DNA of 64,000 nt, taken from Bacillota bacterium. GTDB taxonomy: Bacteria > Bacillota > Clostridia > Lachnospirales > Lachnospiraceae. The translations under genes were made by a program, and so were the position numbers. This document shows positions 43,801 through 52,556 of this stretch, piece by piece. The notes beneath the pieces are model-generated. The model saw nothing but the letters and a program-made list of their open reading frames with translations, did no database searches and was not told the DNA's origin. The DNA lies in contig JAEZVF010000005.1 of assembly GCA_023443225.1 (NCBI GenBank), positions 54,186 through 118,185 of the forward strand. The letters run 5' to 3'. Position 1 is the first letter of the stretch. Every line of letters starts with the position of its first letter.

Positions 43801-43989
43801 ATGAGGTATATATCTATTGCCTTCTGGCTATAGGTATGCCTTACGTCGGCATTTGTATTGCAAATGTCTGATGGTTTCTGCCAAACAGATTGCTTAATAA
43901 ATTCTTGGATAGAGTTCTCTTTTTATATATTATATCCACAGGAGTATTATGTCTTTTTATAAAGGCAGAAACTTCTGTGGATTTTTTTA
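43801..43989 (+). promoter_or_regulatory. Structured leader with terminator/antiterminator, candidate riboswitch
   Basis: Hairpins: CTATTGCC-ttct-GGCTATAG (43814-43833), ATGCC-ttacgtc-GGCAT (43836-43852), ATTTG/CAAAT (43851-43865) and TCTG/CAGA (43867-43889). A 12-bp terminator pairs 43934-43945 with 43971-43982 and is followed by seven T. GTTTCTGCC (43874-43882) in the upstream domain is exactly complementary to GGCAGAAAC (43964-43972), which runs into the terminator 3' arm: an alternative antiterminator. It controls an ABC exporter. Class not certain; guanidine-IV (mepA-type) should be tested first. Confidence 0.6.
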
Positions 43990-44034
43990 TTTTAGAATGA
44001 AAGAAATATTTTAACGAAAAGAGGTAAGTAGAAC

Positions 44035-45015
44035 ATGAACATTATAGAAACAAGAGATTTAAGTAAAAAATATAATAGGTATCTAAAGCAGGAAGGATTA
44101 TCCGGCAGCATCAAAGGTTTATTTAAGCGTGATTACATAGAGAAAATAGCAGTGAATTCCTTTGACTTAAGCGTAGAAACAGGAGAATTCATAGGTCTTA
44201 TTGGTCCCAATGGTGCGGGTAAAACTTCATTAATTAAGATGCTTACCGGCATTGTAGCACCTACTTCTGGTGAAATTCATGTGTTGGGATTCTATCCTAA
44301 TAAACTGGAAAATGATTTCAAACGTCAATATGCAATCGTTATGGGACAAAAAAGTCAATTATTTTTTGAACTTACTACGGAAGATACCTTGCGATTATTC
44401 AAGGAATTATATGGGATATCAAAAGAAGTATACAATAGAAACGTTGAGTATTTTATTGAGTTATTCGGTGTAAAGGAGTTGATGAAGGTTCAAGTAAGAA
44501 CTTTGTCGCTAGGAGAGAGAATGAAGATGGAATTAATGGTGGCATTGCTTCACGATCCTAAAATACTATTCTTGGATGAACCGACAATTGGCCTGGACGC
44601 TGTTGCAAGTAAACAAATCCGTAAATTCTTAAAAGAAGTGAATGAGGCGAAGGGAACGACGATTGTATTAACATCACATTACATGGAAGATATCAAGATG
44701 TTATGCAAACGTTCTGTCGTAATAAACCAAGGAAAGAAAATCTATGATGGTGATACAGAACAATTATTTGAACAATATCAATTATATAAAAGAATATACG
44801 TTTCCTTTGAAAGACCTACAGAAATTCAGCTGAACTCTAATTGTAACGTGGTAGAGGAGACACCGTACAAGATAGTAATTGATGTACCAAAAGCGGAGGC
44901 AGGAAAAACCCTTGAGGCGATTATGACACATTATTCATCAAGTGATATAGCAATAGAAGAAGAGGAAATTGGAAATGTGGTTGAACGGATATATCAACAG
45001 GTGGACAGGAGTTAA
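44035..45015 (+). CDS. ABC exporter ATP-binding protein
   Basis: 326 residues. Walker A GPNGAGKTS at about 62, Q-loop MGQKSQLFF, signature TLSLGERMKM at about 156, Walker B ILFLDEP near 181, H-loop LTSHYMED. The C-terminal 90 residues form the extra domain seen in NatA/YbhF-like and DUF990-partner ATPases. GAGG precedes the ATG. It is followed by two permeases in a tight operon, behind the leader at 43801-43989. Confidence 0.88.
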   Translation: MNIIETRDLSKKYNRYLKQEGLSGSIKGLFKRDYIEKIAVNSFDLSVETGEFIGLIGPNGAGKTSLIKMLTGIVAPTSGEIHVLGFYPNKLENDFKRQYAIVMGQKSQLFFELTTEDTLRLFKELYGISKEVYNRNVEYFIELFGVKELMKVQVRTLSLGERMKMELMVALLHDPKILFLDEPTIGLDAVASKQIRKFLKEVNEAKGTTIVLTSHYMEDIKMLCKRSVVINQGKKIYDGDTEQLFEQYQLYKRIYVSFERPTEIQLNSNCNVVEETPYKIVIDVPKAEAGKTLEAIMTHYSSSDIAIEEEEIGNVVERIYQQVDRS

Positions 45016-45016
45016 T

Positions 45017-45811
45017 ATGAAAAAATATATAGAAATAGCAAAAGTATTTTTAAAACAGCAGTTTATGTGGCGTGCAGATACCATCTTTAATTTGATACTT
45101 ACCGTAACTAAAATAGCATTTGCTTATATTTTATGGGGAGCGGTTTTTCAGAGCAAGGATGTCGTAGCGGGCTTTACCTTTCAAAGTATGCTTTCCTATT
45201 ATTTAATCAGCGCCTTTTTATCGCAACTTGAAAGATCAGGAGAAATTAGCAAAGAAATCAGTACAAAAATCCGTAATGGTACATTTTCAAAGTACATGGT
45301 GCTGCCTGTTAATATACAAAAGTATTATATCTCTATGCAGATTGGTACCATTCTGTTCTATTTAGGATGTAATCTACTTGCAGCTATGGTGTGGAACTAT
45401 GTATTTAAAATTAATTTTGTGATGATGCAGAACCCTCTTATCCTATTGTATGCGGTTGTATTAATCCTACTGGGATTATTATTTATGATTCAGTTAAATT
45501 ATTTCTTGGGCATTCTAGCGTTTAAATTACAGGAGATTAGTACCATTCTAATGATAAAGGACAATCTGCTGGCACTGATTACAGGAAGTATGATACCATT
45601 GGCACTTTTACCGGAGAAAATCGTAGAATGCATGAAACTTTTCCCGTTTTATTATGTTACATACCTTCCTTCAATGTTGTTGATTGGAAGATGTAAAGAA
45701 GAGGCATTACTCGGTGTATTCGTCATAATGTGCTGGATTTTAGCTTTTGCAATGATTAATAACGTAATTTATAAAAAATATAGGATAAAATATGATGGAG
45801 TTGGAATATGA
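45017..45811 (+). CDS. ABC-2 family permease, first subunit
   Basis: 264 residues, six membrane helices, starting MKKYIEIAKVFLKQQFMWRA as in the ABC-2 (DUF990-partner) permease family. The ATG at 45017 is 1 nt after the ATPase stop and has ACAGGAG; an earlier in-frame opening lies inside the ATPase gene. Overlaps the next permease by 4 nt. Confidence 0.83.
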   Translation: MKKYIEIAKVFLKQQFMWRADTIFNLILTVTKIAFAYILWGAVFQSKDVVAGFTFQSMLSYYLISAFLSQLERSGEISKEISTKIRNGTFSKYMVLPVNIQKYYISMQIGTILFYLGCNLLAAMVWNYVFKINFVMMQNPLILLYAVVLILLGLLFMIQLNYFLGILAFKLQEISTILMIKDNLLALITGSMIPLALLPEKIVECMKLFPFYYVTYLPSMLLIGRCKEEALLGVFVIMCWILAFAMINNVIYKKYRIKYDGVGI

Positions 45812-46599
45812 GAAGAAATTTAAGATTTATAATAGAGTTGATTCGATTAAGATTGATACATGTTATGGTATTTCGAATGGGGTTTTTTGGACCCTTCTTT
45901 GTAGACGGAAGTTTAGCCATAGTACAGTTACTGGTATTTCAGGGGATATATTCGAACGTTGATAGGATCGGAACTTGGGGAAGAGGTGAAATGGTTATCT
46001 TTATTGGCACTTATTCCTTGGTAAATGCTTTGAGTATGGTAATTTATTTCTTCGGAGTATTTACCATACCAGATAAAATCCGTTCCGGTGATATGGATAT
46101 GTATCTGACAAAACCGATGAATCCGCTGTTACGTTTAACTTTTGAAAATGTTAATTTTGGCTCTGCTCCTTTAGTTATTCTTAGTAGCTGTATTATTTTA
46201 TATGGTGTTTCGATAACGGATATTAGAGTATCTTTTATACATGTATTGGGATATCTGTTTCTGTTGATTTTAATGACCACCATACATTATGATCTGGAAG
46301 TCTTGGTTCGGACGGTAGCATTCTTTGTAGGTTCTACAGTAAATATCATTCGGTTGGAAGAAGAAGGCCTTGAACTGTGCATGAAATTACCAGGTACTAT
46401 ATTTAAAGGCGCTTTTAAGGTATTATTTTATGTAATCTTGCCTTATGGTATTATTGCTACCATTCCTACTCAATATTTAACAAATGCCCTTTCCATTAGC
46501 GGGTTGTTCTTTGCAATAGGTATGTGCATTGCTTTCACAATCTTTACAATGTACTTTTGGAAATTGGGATTAAAACATTATAATAGTGTAAGCAGTTAG
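45808..46599 (+). CDS. ABC-2 family permease, second subunit (DUF990-like)
   Basis: 263 residues, six membrane helices; FFGVFTIPDKIRSGDMDMYL and LTKPMNPLLRL are family-typical. Start overlaps the previous stop (ATGA). With the preceding gene it forms a heterodimeric membrane domain. The exported substrate is unknown; the riboswitch-like leader may report it. Confidence 0.83.
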   Translation: MRRNLRFIIELIRLRLIHVMVFRMGFFGPFFVDGSLAIVQLLVFQGIYSNVDRIGTWGRGEMVIFIGTYSLVNALSMVIYFFGVFTIPDKIRSGDMDMYLTKPMNPLLRLTFENVNFGSAPLVILSSCIILYGVSITDIRVSFIHVLGYLFLLILMTTIHYDLEVLVRTVAFFVGSTVNIIRLEEEGLELCMKLPGTIFKGAFKVLFYVILPYGIIATIPTQYLTNALSISGLFFAIGMCIAFTIFTMYFWKLGLKHYNSVSS

Positions 46600-46755
46600 A
46601 TTCTAGTTAAAGTAGGTTTATAGCAACCAAACAAGAACTTGTATACAAGATACCTGTATAATTATTTCCTACATACATATACTAGATAATCATAGAGTTA
46701 ATTTGGTACTTCGAAAAGGCAATCATATCTAATGAAAGAAAGAGGAAATAAACAT

Positions 46756-46902
46756 ATGGATAATAATAAAAACAGAAAGAAAGATAGAGAAAAAAGCAAT
46801 CCGGAATTAAGGAAGATGAGACCGAAAGAGAATGCAGATGTAGGTATTATAGATGGACATAAAATCGGTGTACATGAAGGTAAACATGAGAAGAGTAAAT
46901 AA
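46756..46902 (+). CDS. Tiny basic hydrophilic protein, 48 residues
   Basis: MDNNKNRKKDREKS opening, then PKENADVGIIDGHKIG and a His/Lys-rich end. No hydrophobic segment. AGAGG lies 10 nt upstream of the ATG at 46756, and a hairpin follows the stop at 46913-46947. Coding assignment rests on the ribosome site and uninterrupted composition. One of four such small proteins in this part of the window. Confidence 0.6.
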   Translation: MDNNKNRKKDREKSNPELRKMRPKENADVGIIDGHKIGVHEGKHEKSK

Positions 46903-46912
46903 ATACTAGAGT

Positions 46913-46947
46913 ATTGCCAGTCGGTGTTAGCATAACTGACTGGCAAT
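46913..46947 (+). terminator. Hairpin after the 48-residue gene
   Basis: ATTGCCAGTC (46913-46922) pairs with GACTGGCAAT (46938-46947). Short of a T-run, so termination is uncertain. Confidence 0.6.
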
Positions 46948-47025
46948 CATATATTATATGAATTGCAGGATTTAATAATTTATAAATATGAAGTATTATT
47001 TAATAATTATTTTATAAAGACTATA

Positions 47026-47054
47026 TTGTAATGAATAATAGTTAGTGATAATAT
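47026..47054 (+). promoter_or_regulatory. Candidate promoter of the padR operon
   Basis: TTGTAA (47026-47031), 17-nt spacer, TAATAT (47049-47054), 60 nt before the padR start. Confidence 0.4.
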
Positions 47055-47114
47055 ATACCATAAGACAAAAGTGAAAAAGAGTCTACATTGTAATCGGACA
47101 GAAAGGAGTATCTT

Positions 47115-47420
47115 ATGAATGCGCAATTTAAAAAAGGAGCATTAGAACTATGTGTACTTTCAAAATTAGTAGGGGTAGATCGTTATGGATATGAGTTGAC
47201 AGACGCAATCTCACAGAAAATGGAAATCGCAACCGGAACATTATATCTTATCTTAAAACGTCTAAAAGATGAAGCTTATGTAGAAACCTATTTAGTGGAA
47301 TCCGGTGAGGGTCCTGCTAGAAAATATTATCATTTAACAGATAAAGGAAGAGAATACCATGTGACATTAAAAAATGAGTGGTTGGATTTTGTAAAAGTTG
47401 TTCAAGAAATTATTGAATAG
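47115..47420 (+). CDS. PadR-family transcriptional regulator
   Basis: 101 residues, a compact winged helix: FKKGALELCVLSKL, YGYELTDAI, then ATGTLYLILKRLKDEAYV and a wing with GPARKYYHLTDKGRE. The short form without a long coiled coil is typical of PadR-s1. GAAAGGAG precedes the ATG. It lies 10 nt before the DUF1700/DUF4097 gene, a recurrent pairing in Firmicutes where PadR represses a cell-envelope-response gene. Confidence 0.9.
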   Translation: MNAQFKKGALELCVLSKLVGVDRYGYELTDAISQKMEIATGTLYLILKRLKDEAYVETYLVESGEGPARKYYHLTDKGREYHVTLKNEWLDFVKVVQEIIE

Positions 47421-47430
47421 GAGGATTGCT

Positions 47431-49173
47431 ATGAACAAGAATGAATATTTAGCTGCATTGAAAAATGCATTAAAAGACACAGATCAAAGTATAATGGAAG
47501 AGATCGTATCAGATTATGAAGAACATTTTCAGGTTGGTATACAAAAAGGAAAAAGTGAAGAACAAATTTGTGAAGAACTAGGATCAATCGATGATTTAAT
47601 TAAAGAAATAAAAGAAGTATATCATGCAGCCAGTATAGATGAAAAGAAAGAACAAGAGAAAGAAACCGAAGATAACAAAGAGGATTCAAAGACTAAGAAA
47701 TTTATACATTTAGATATAGGAAGTATAGACGGTAAAAAGATTGGTAATGCCATTAATGGTGCATTAGACACTGCTGGAGAAGCAATTAGTAATATTGATG
47801 TTGTAGAGATTAGTCATAATATTAAGCATACCATAGGTCAAGCAGCATCTTCTCTTAATAATCTAGCCGATAGTTATCTTAAGAATTCAGGTTTGGGATC
47901 CTTTGATTCCGATCAAAGAAAAGCAGAAGGATATACAGAAAATGTAACAAAGAGTTACGATGAATCTGAAGAGATTAAGGAAGAACCAGCTACGGATGGT
48001 AACGAAACGGAAGACTTAGATGATATTGGACCTCTTAGTGAAAGTGAAAATACAGAAGATTTAGGATTAGATAGCAATGCAAAAAAAACAGAAAATGTTG
48101 ATGAGAAGAAGGAGGATACAGAATCCAAAAACAAAAATAAAGGATTGAATCTGGTTATTGAAGGTATCTGTGCTGACGTTCATGTGGCTAAATCCACAAA
48201 TGGTAAAATTAATATCAGCTATGTTAATAATGGTAATGAGAGGCAAAAACAAATGTATGAATTCTATAGCTATAAACAAGGAAACACTGTTTACGCTGGA
48301 ATTCGTAGAGTTGGTAGAACAGTATTTTTATTTAATCTCAAAACAAACTCCATTAACATTAACGTAGAATTACCAGAAAACATGGGCAATGTTACTATTA
48401 AAACAGCAAGTGGAGATATTAAGATAGAGGGCGTAAACCCTGACCGCATGGCAATAGAGGCAGCAAGTGGTGATGTTTCAATCAATCGTGCATATTCAAC
48501 CGACATTCGAATTAAGTGTTCCAGCGGTGACATCAGTATCCGTGATATGAATAGTATTCAGATTGCTGCCAGTACTATGAGCGGTGACGTGGAAGCACAC
48601 AATATTGAAGCAAAGAACCTTTTACTTAAAAGTTTGAGCGGTGACGTGGAAGGTAGCAACTTAACTGCTGATATAATCAATAATAGTTCTATGAGCGGCG
48701 ACCTGGATATGGATTCTATAAAAGCAAGTGAATGCAAAATCAGAAGCACCAATGGCGATATTAAAATCAATGATTTTACAATGAATAATGCTGATGTGAG
48801 TAGTGTCAGTGGTGACTTAAAATTATCCAATATCACAGGAGATGGATTAAGAGCCTGCAGTACTAGTGGTGATCTGAATCTTTTAGTTAATGTAAAGGTG
48901 TGTCATGCAAGTTCTAAGAGTGGTGATGTTGAAGTTAAATGTAATGGAGACACAGTATTAGAATCCAGTAGCATTAGTGGAGACATACGGGTTGATTTGA
49001 AAAACTATGGGAATGGGTATTGTGTAAAATCACGAACGACTTCTGGTGATTTATATATTAATTATAACGATATGCATCAGAGAAATCTAAAAACAGGTGT
49101 CTATACGTATGGAAATCAGGGAAGCGAACTGAATTTAGGTACAGTAAGTGGTGATATACATGTAAATGATTAA
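47431..49173 (+). CDS. DUF1700-DUF4097 protein with SGD beta repeats
   Basis: 580 residues from the ATG at 47431 (GGAGG upstream). Residues 1-75 are a DUF1700/HAAS domain (MNKNEYLAALKNAL, then EEHFQVGIQKGKSEEQI). Residues 75-235 are an acidic, low-complexity linker. From about 325 to the end a DUF4097-type beta solenoid shows about twelve S-G-D (once N-G-D) triplets at roughly 20-residue spacing. No signal peptide or membrane helix is evident. DUF4097 also occurs in LiaX, which senses antimicrobial peptides in Enterococcus faecalis; a role in envelope stress is therefore plausible but inferred. Confidence 0.8.
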   Translation: MNKNEYLAALKNALKDTDQSIMEEIVSDYEEHFQVGIQKGKSEEQICEELGSIDDLIKEIKEVYHAASIDEKKEQEKETEDNKEDSKTKKFIHLDIGSIDGKKIGNAINGALDTAGEAISNIDVVEISHNIKHTIGQAASSLNNLADSYLKNSGLGSFDSDQRKAEGYTENVTKSYDESEEIKEEPATDGNETEDLDDIGPLSESENTEDLGLDSNAKKTENVDEKKEDTESKNKNKGLNLVIEGICADVHVAKSTNGKINISYVNNGNERQKQMYEFYSYKQGNTVYAGIRRVGRTVFLFNLKTNSININVELPENMGNVTIKTASGDIKIEGVNPDRMAIEAASGDVSINRAYSTDIRIKCSSGDISIRDMNSIQIAASTMSGDVEAHNIEAKNLLLKSLSGDVEGSNLTADIINNSSMSGDLDMDSIKASECKIRSTNGDIKINDFTMNNADVSSVSGDLKLSNITGDGLRACSTSGDLNLLVNVKVCHASSKSGDVEVKCNGDTVLESSSISGDIRVDLKNYGNGYCVKSRTTSGDLYINYNDMHQRNLKTGVYTYGNQGSELNLGTVSGDIHVND

Positions 49174-49187
49174 CGATATAAAGTAAA

Positions 49188-49229
49188 GCAAATGGGGCTG
49201 TCACGTTAAAATTGTGCAGCTCCATTTGT
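49188..49229 (+). terminator. Hairpin after the DUF4097 gene
   Basis: CAAATGGGGCTGTCAC pairs with GTGCAGCTCCATTTG with one mismatch around ATTTTAAC. The tail is only partly T-rich. Confidence 0.55.
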
Positions 49230-49341
49230 AAATGAATTGTGATGGTATTCTAATAGTAATATTTTTGTTGCTTGACTAATGTTTTCCACAAGTTTATACT
49301 TGAATTCAACTATGGCTTTATGATTATTGGAGGAAAACTAA

Positions 49342-50499
49342 GTGAGTGAAGATAATGTAAAAAGATTGAACTATCAGGATAAAGAAATAATCTTAATAGC
49401 TACGGCCCATGTTTCAAAAGAAAGTGCTGAGCTTGTTAAGAAAGTGATTGATGAGGAACATCCGGATAGTATTTGTATAGAATTAGATGCAGACAGGTAT
49501 CAGAATATACAAAATCCAAAAGCTTGGGAAGACACAGACATTATAGAGGTTATAAAATCTAAGAAGATAGGATTTCTGATTGCTAATTTATTTCTCGGCT
49601 CCTATCAAAAGAAGTTGGCTAAGAAGTTAAATACTACGGTTGGGGGAGAAATGCTGCAGGGGATTGAGAGTTCAAAGGAAACTGGGGCTGAATTAGTACT
49701 TGCAGATCGTAATATACAGACAACCTTTATGCGTATTTGGCGAAAATTAAGATTTTGGGATAAGATAAAACTATTCGCTGGTTTACTATTTTCCGCAGAT
49801 GAAGATACCGAGATTACAGACGAAGACTTACAGAACTTATTAAAAGAAGATATGTTGGAATCAGCAACAGCAGATCTTAGAAAAGAATTCCCTCAAATAG
49901 GAGAGGTTCTAATTAGTGAAAGGGATCAATATCTAGCCTATAATATTAAAAATGCTCCAGGCAAAAAGGTTGTGGCTATTCTAGGAGGAGCGCATGTTCC
50001 AGGAATTCAAAAGGAGATATATAAAGAGCAGAATATTGAGAACATATCCATTGTTCCACAAAAAAGCCTTTTCTCTAAACTGGCAGGTTGGATTATTCCT
50101 GCAATCATTACATTTTTGATTGTTTATTCCTTTGTACTTAATCTTCAGACGGGCTTACGTCAATTATCAACCTGGGTTCTTTGGACGGGTGCACTAGCAG
50201 CATTGTTTACTGCTTTATCACTGGGACATCCCCTTAGTATCTTGACTTCTTTTGTCGCGGCTCCCTTTACTACATTGCATCCGCTACTTGCATGCGGATG
50301 GTTTGCCGGTCTGGTGGAAGCTTCAATAAAAAAGCCTGCAGTTAAGGATATTCAGAATATTCAAACCGATATGCTTAGTATCAAAGGGATCTTTCGGAAT
50401 CGCTTCTTAAAAACAATATTAGTTGTAATTATGGCTAACATCGGTGGTTCCATAGGCACATTTGTTGCAGGCACAAACTTGATAAAAAACTTATTTTAA
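49342..50499 (+). CDS. TraB/PrgY-family membrane protein
   Basis: 385 residues. The TraB domain occupies 1-235 (LIATAHVSKESAELVKKV, SICIELDADRYQ, then VAILGGAHVPGI), with the conserved His and Glu of this metalloprotease-like fold. The C-terminus has about four membrane helices (260-380). In enterococci TraB/PrgY reduces pheromone activity; in other organisms it is a general membrane protein of unclear role. The start is GTG at 49342 after GGAGG. A single-gene unit. Confidence 0.85.
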   Translation: MSEDNVKRLNYQDKEIILIATAHVSKESAELVKKVIDEEHPDSICIELDADRYQNIQNPKAWEDTDIIEVIKSKKIGFLIANLFLGSYQKKLAKKLNTTVGGEMLQGIESSKETGAELVLADRNIQTTFMRIWRKLRFWDKIKLFAGLLFSADEDTEITDEDLQNLLKEDMLESATADLRKEFPQIGEVLISERDQYLAYNIKNAPGKKVVAILGGAHVPGIQKEIYKEQNIENISIVPQKSLFSKLAGWIIPAIITFLIVYSFVLNLQTGLRQLSTWVLWTGALAALFTALSLGHPLSILTSFVAAPFTTLHPLLACGWFAGLVEASIKKPAVKDIQNIQTDMLSIKGIFRNRFLKTILVVIMANIGGSIGTFVAGTNLIKNLF

Positions 50500-50507
50500 A
50501 TTACTCT

Positions 50508-50545
50508 AGGGTTGTTGCAAAACAAAATTTGTAACAGCCCTTTTT
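50508..50545 (+). terminator. Terminator after the TraB-family gene
   Basis: AGGGTTGTTGCAAA pairs with TTTGTAACAGCCCT (one mismatch), then TTTTT. Confidence 0.82.
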
Positions 50546-50680
50546 ATTATAAACAGACGAGACTAATTTGATGAAAATTTTGAAAATATTACTGATACTC
50601 TTCTCTATGAATATGCTTTTGAGAAATGGAACATACTTATCTTGACTATAGTAAATATTCAAATCATAAGGAGATATCAT

Positions 50681-50815
50681 ATGCCAAAAGACAGTCAACC
50701 CGATAATAAAAAAGCAAGGATAAAAAAGGCAAATGGACAAACTCCATTAACACGTGAGAATCAGAACCAAAACCGGAATGCCAAAAAACAGTCCATAAAA
50801 AATAATGACGTATAA
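50681..50815 (+). CDS. Tiny basic hydrophilic protein, 44 residues
   Basis: MPKDSQPDNKKARIKK opening, Asn/Gln/Lys-rich, no hydrophobic core. AAGGAGATATCAT gives a clear ribosome site for the ATG at 50681. It is 18 nt ahead of another tiny gene, so the two are probably cotranscribed. No function recognised. Confidence 0.6.
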   Translation: MPKDSQPDNKKARIKKANGQTPLTRENQNQNRNAKKQSIKNNDV

Positions 50816-50833
50816 AAGGAGGAGAAATCAATC

Positions 50834-51004
50834 ATGGCAAAAGCAGGAATGAGACGCCCGGATCCGAAGGCTCCTCACGGTACAGAAGGAACACAAGGAA
50901 TGCATATCCCAAAAAATGATGCAAAACCGGTTCCAGAAATCCAAGGCAAGGCAAAGGCAGGACATGAAAAGGCAAACCCAATTAAAGTGGATGGAAAATG
51001 GTAA
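50834..51004 (+). CDS. Tiny Pro/Lys-rich protein, 56 residues
   Basis: MAKAGMRRPDPKAPHG opening, then IPKNDAKPVPEIQGKAKAG and a C-terminal DGKW. AAAGGAGGAG precedes the ATG. The conserved look of the RRPDP and PVPEIQGKAK phrases suggests a real family of small clostridial proteins, but I cannot name it. Confidence 0.65.
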   Translation: MAKAGMRRPDPKAPHGTEGTQGMHIPKNDAKPVPEIQGKAKAGHEKANPIKVDGKW

Positions 51005-51155
51005 TATACTACCGCATAAAGTCAGCTATACATATAAGTATTCTAATTATGAAATGCTTATATGTATGGCTCTTTTCATATTATACTTTTCTTACGCGAC
51101 TTGCTGTGTTAATATATTATAAAATATAGTGAAAAAAACGGAGGTTACTCGCAGT

Positions 51156-52391
51156 ATGGCAACATTTGAAGAATTATATCGTCGATTAGTAAAAGAGACT
51201 ATAGAAACATCATCAGAACCTCAAATTTTATCTGAATATGATCCGCATCATTTGGATTGTCTACTTCATCCGGAGAAATACGGACCAGTATTTCGATTGG
51301 CAGATTGTAATTGTGCACCGAATGAGCGGACGGCCTGTTCCGATAGTTGTGTGTTTGGAGCAATTCTCCCAGGAGAGGGCGGAATGAAAATAGACAAAGA
51401 TTTATGTGTTGGATGTTCAGCCTGCATAGATAACTGTAAATCTCAAAAGCTGACTGCAAGTAGGGATATCATACCCGCACTAAATGCAGTTCGAAGTGCC
51501 AAAGGGCCAGTTTATGCCTTAATAGCACCTGCTTTTTTAGGCCAATTTAGCAATGAAGTAACACCGGGCAAATTACGAACGGCCTTTAAGCAGCTTGGCT
51601 TTGATGGAATGATAGAAGTCGCATTATTTGCAGATATCCTAACCTTAAAGGAAGCACTTGAATTTGATAAAAACATAGTAGAAGAAACAGATTATCAGTT
51701 AACCAGCTGTTGTTGTCCGATGTGGATAGCAATGATTCGAAAGATTTATAGTGATTTAATGCCTCATGTTCCAGGTTCGGTTTCCCCTATGGTTGCAGCA
51801 GGAAGAACGATAAAGCATTTGCATCCTGATGCACTAACCATCTTTATAGGACCTTGTATTGCAAAGAAGGCAGAAGCCAAAGAAAAGGATATTGCAGATG
51901 CGGTGGATTATGTCTTAACATTCCAAGAGGTTCGGGATATTTTTGAGTTTGCGCAAATTGACCCATCAGTTATGGAAGAAAGTGATAAGGACCATTCTTC
52001 TAGAGCAGGTAGAATCTATGCACGGACCGGTGGTGTTAGTGAGGCAGTAGAGAAGACGCTTAGTCGTCTGAATCCAACACGTAAAATATCCATACGTACA
52101 CAACAGGCAGACGGAGTACCGGCTTGTAAGGAAATGATCAATCAACTTAAGAATCGTGAAACCACTGCCAATTTCTTTGAAGGAATGGGATGTGTTGGTG
52201 GATGTGTTGGTGGACCAAAAGTTATGATAGACCGTAAGGAAGGAAGAGATAATGTCAATGATTATGGTGATACCGCAACTTATCCTACGCCAATTGACAA
52301 TCCCTATGTAATAGAATTACTCCACCGCTTAGGATTTGATACGGTTGAAAGTCTTCTAGAACATAGTGATATATTTACCCGTGAATTTTAA
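51156..52391 (+). CDS. [FeFe]-hydrogenase-like protein (H-cluster domain)
   Basis: 411 residues from the ATG at 51156 (GGAGG upstream). The N-terminal part has Cys motifs for Fe-S clusters, including C-x2-C-x2-C-x3-C in the CVGCSACIDNC segment and an irregular CNC/CSDSC group before it. The H-cluster motifs follow: L1 TSC185-C-C-PMW, L2 GPC234IAKKAE, L3 EGMGC346VGGC350VGG. This resembles the C/D groups of [FeFe] hydrogenases, thought to be sensory or of unknown activity rather than the main H2-producing enzyme. No hydE/F/G maturase genes are in the window, so an active site depends on genes elsewhere. Confidence 0.82.
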   Translation: MATFEELYRRLVKETIETSSEPQILSEYDPHHLDCLLHPEKYGPVFRLADCNCAPNERTACSDSCVFGAILPGEGGMKIDKDLCVGCSACIDNCKSQKLTASRDIIPALNAVRSAKGPVYALIAPAFLGQFSNEVTPGKLRTAFKQLGFDGMIEVALFADILTLKEALEFDKNIVEETDYQLTSCCCPMWIAMIRKIYSDLMPHVPGSVSPMVAAGRTIKHLHPDALTIFIGPCIAKKAEAKEKDIADAVDYVLTFQEVRDIFEFAQIDPSVMEESDKDHSSRAGRIYARTGGVSEAVEKTLSRLNPTRKISIRTQQADGVPACKEMINQLKNRETTANFFEGMGCVGGCVGGPKVMIDRKEGRDNVNDYGDTATYPTPIDNPYVIELLHRLGFDTVESLLEHSDIFTREF

Positions 52392-52439
52392 GATGAGTAA
52401 TGATTTCATTATAATCTATTTAATGAATATAATAATGCT

Positions 52440-52497
52440 AATAACTGAGGCTTTTTCATATGATGTTATCATGTGACTACGTCACAGTTATTTTGTT
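52440..52497 (+). terminator. Hairpin after the hydrogenase-like gene
   Basis: AATAACTG (52440-52447) pairs with CAGTTATT (52485-52492), enclosing GTGAC-TAC-GTCAC, followed by T-rich sequence. Confidence 0.55.
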
Positions 52498-52556
52498 TTT
52501 GAGTTGTTATACTTATAGTAAAATATGCTGCCAGAGGTAGCGGAATGGAGGAAATT

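Noticed and set aside
43801..43989. Purine-type or T-box riboswitch for the ABC exporter leader
   Set aside because: A GTTTCTGCC phrase resembles purine riboswitch loops, but the three-way junction core and the T-box motif are both missing.
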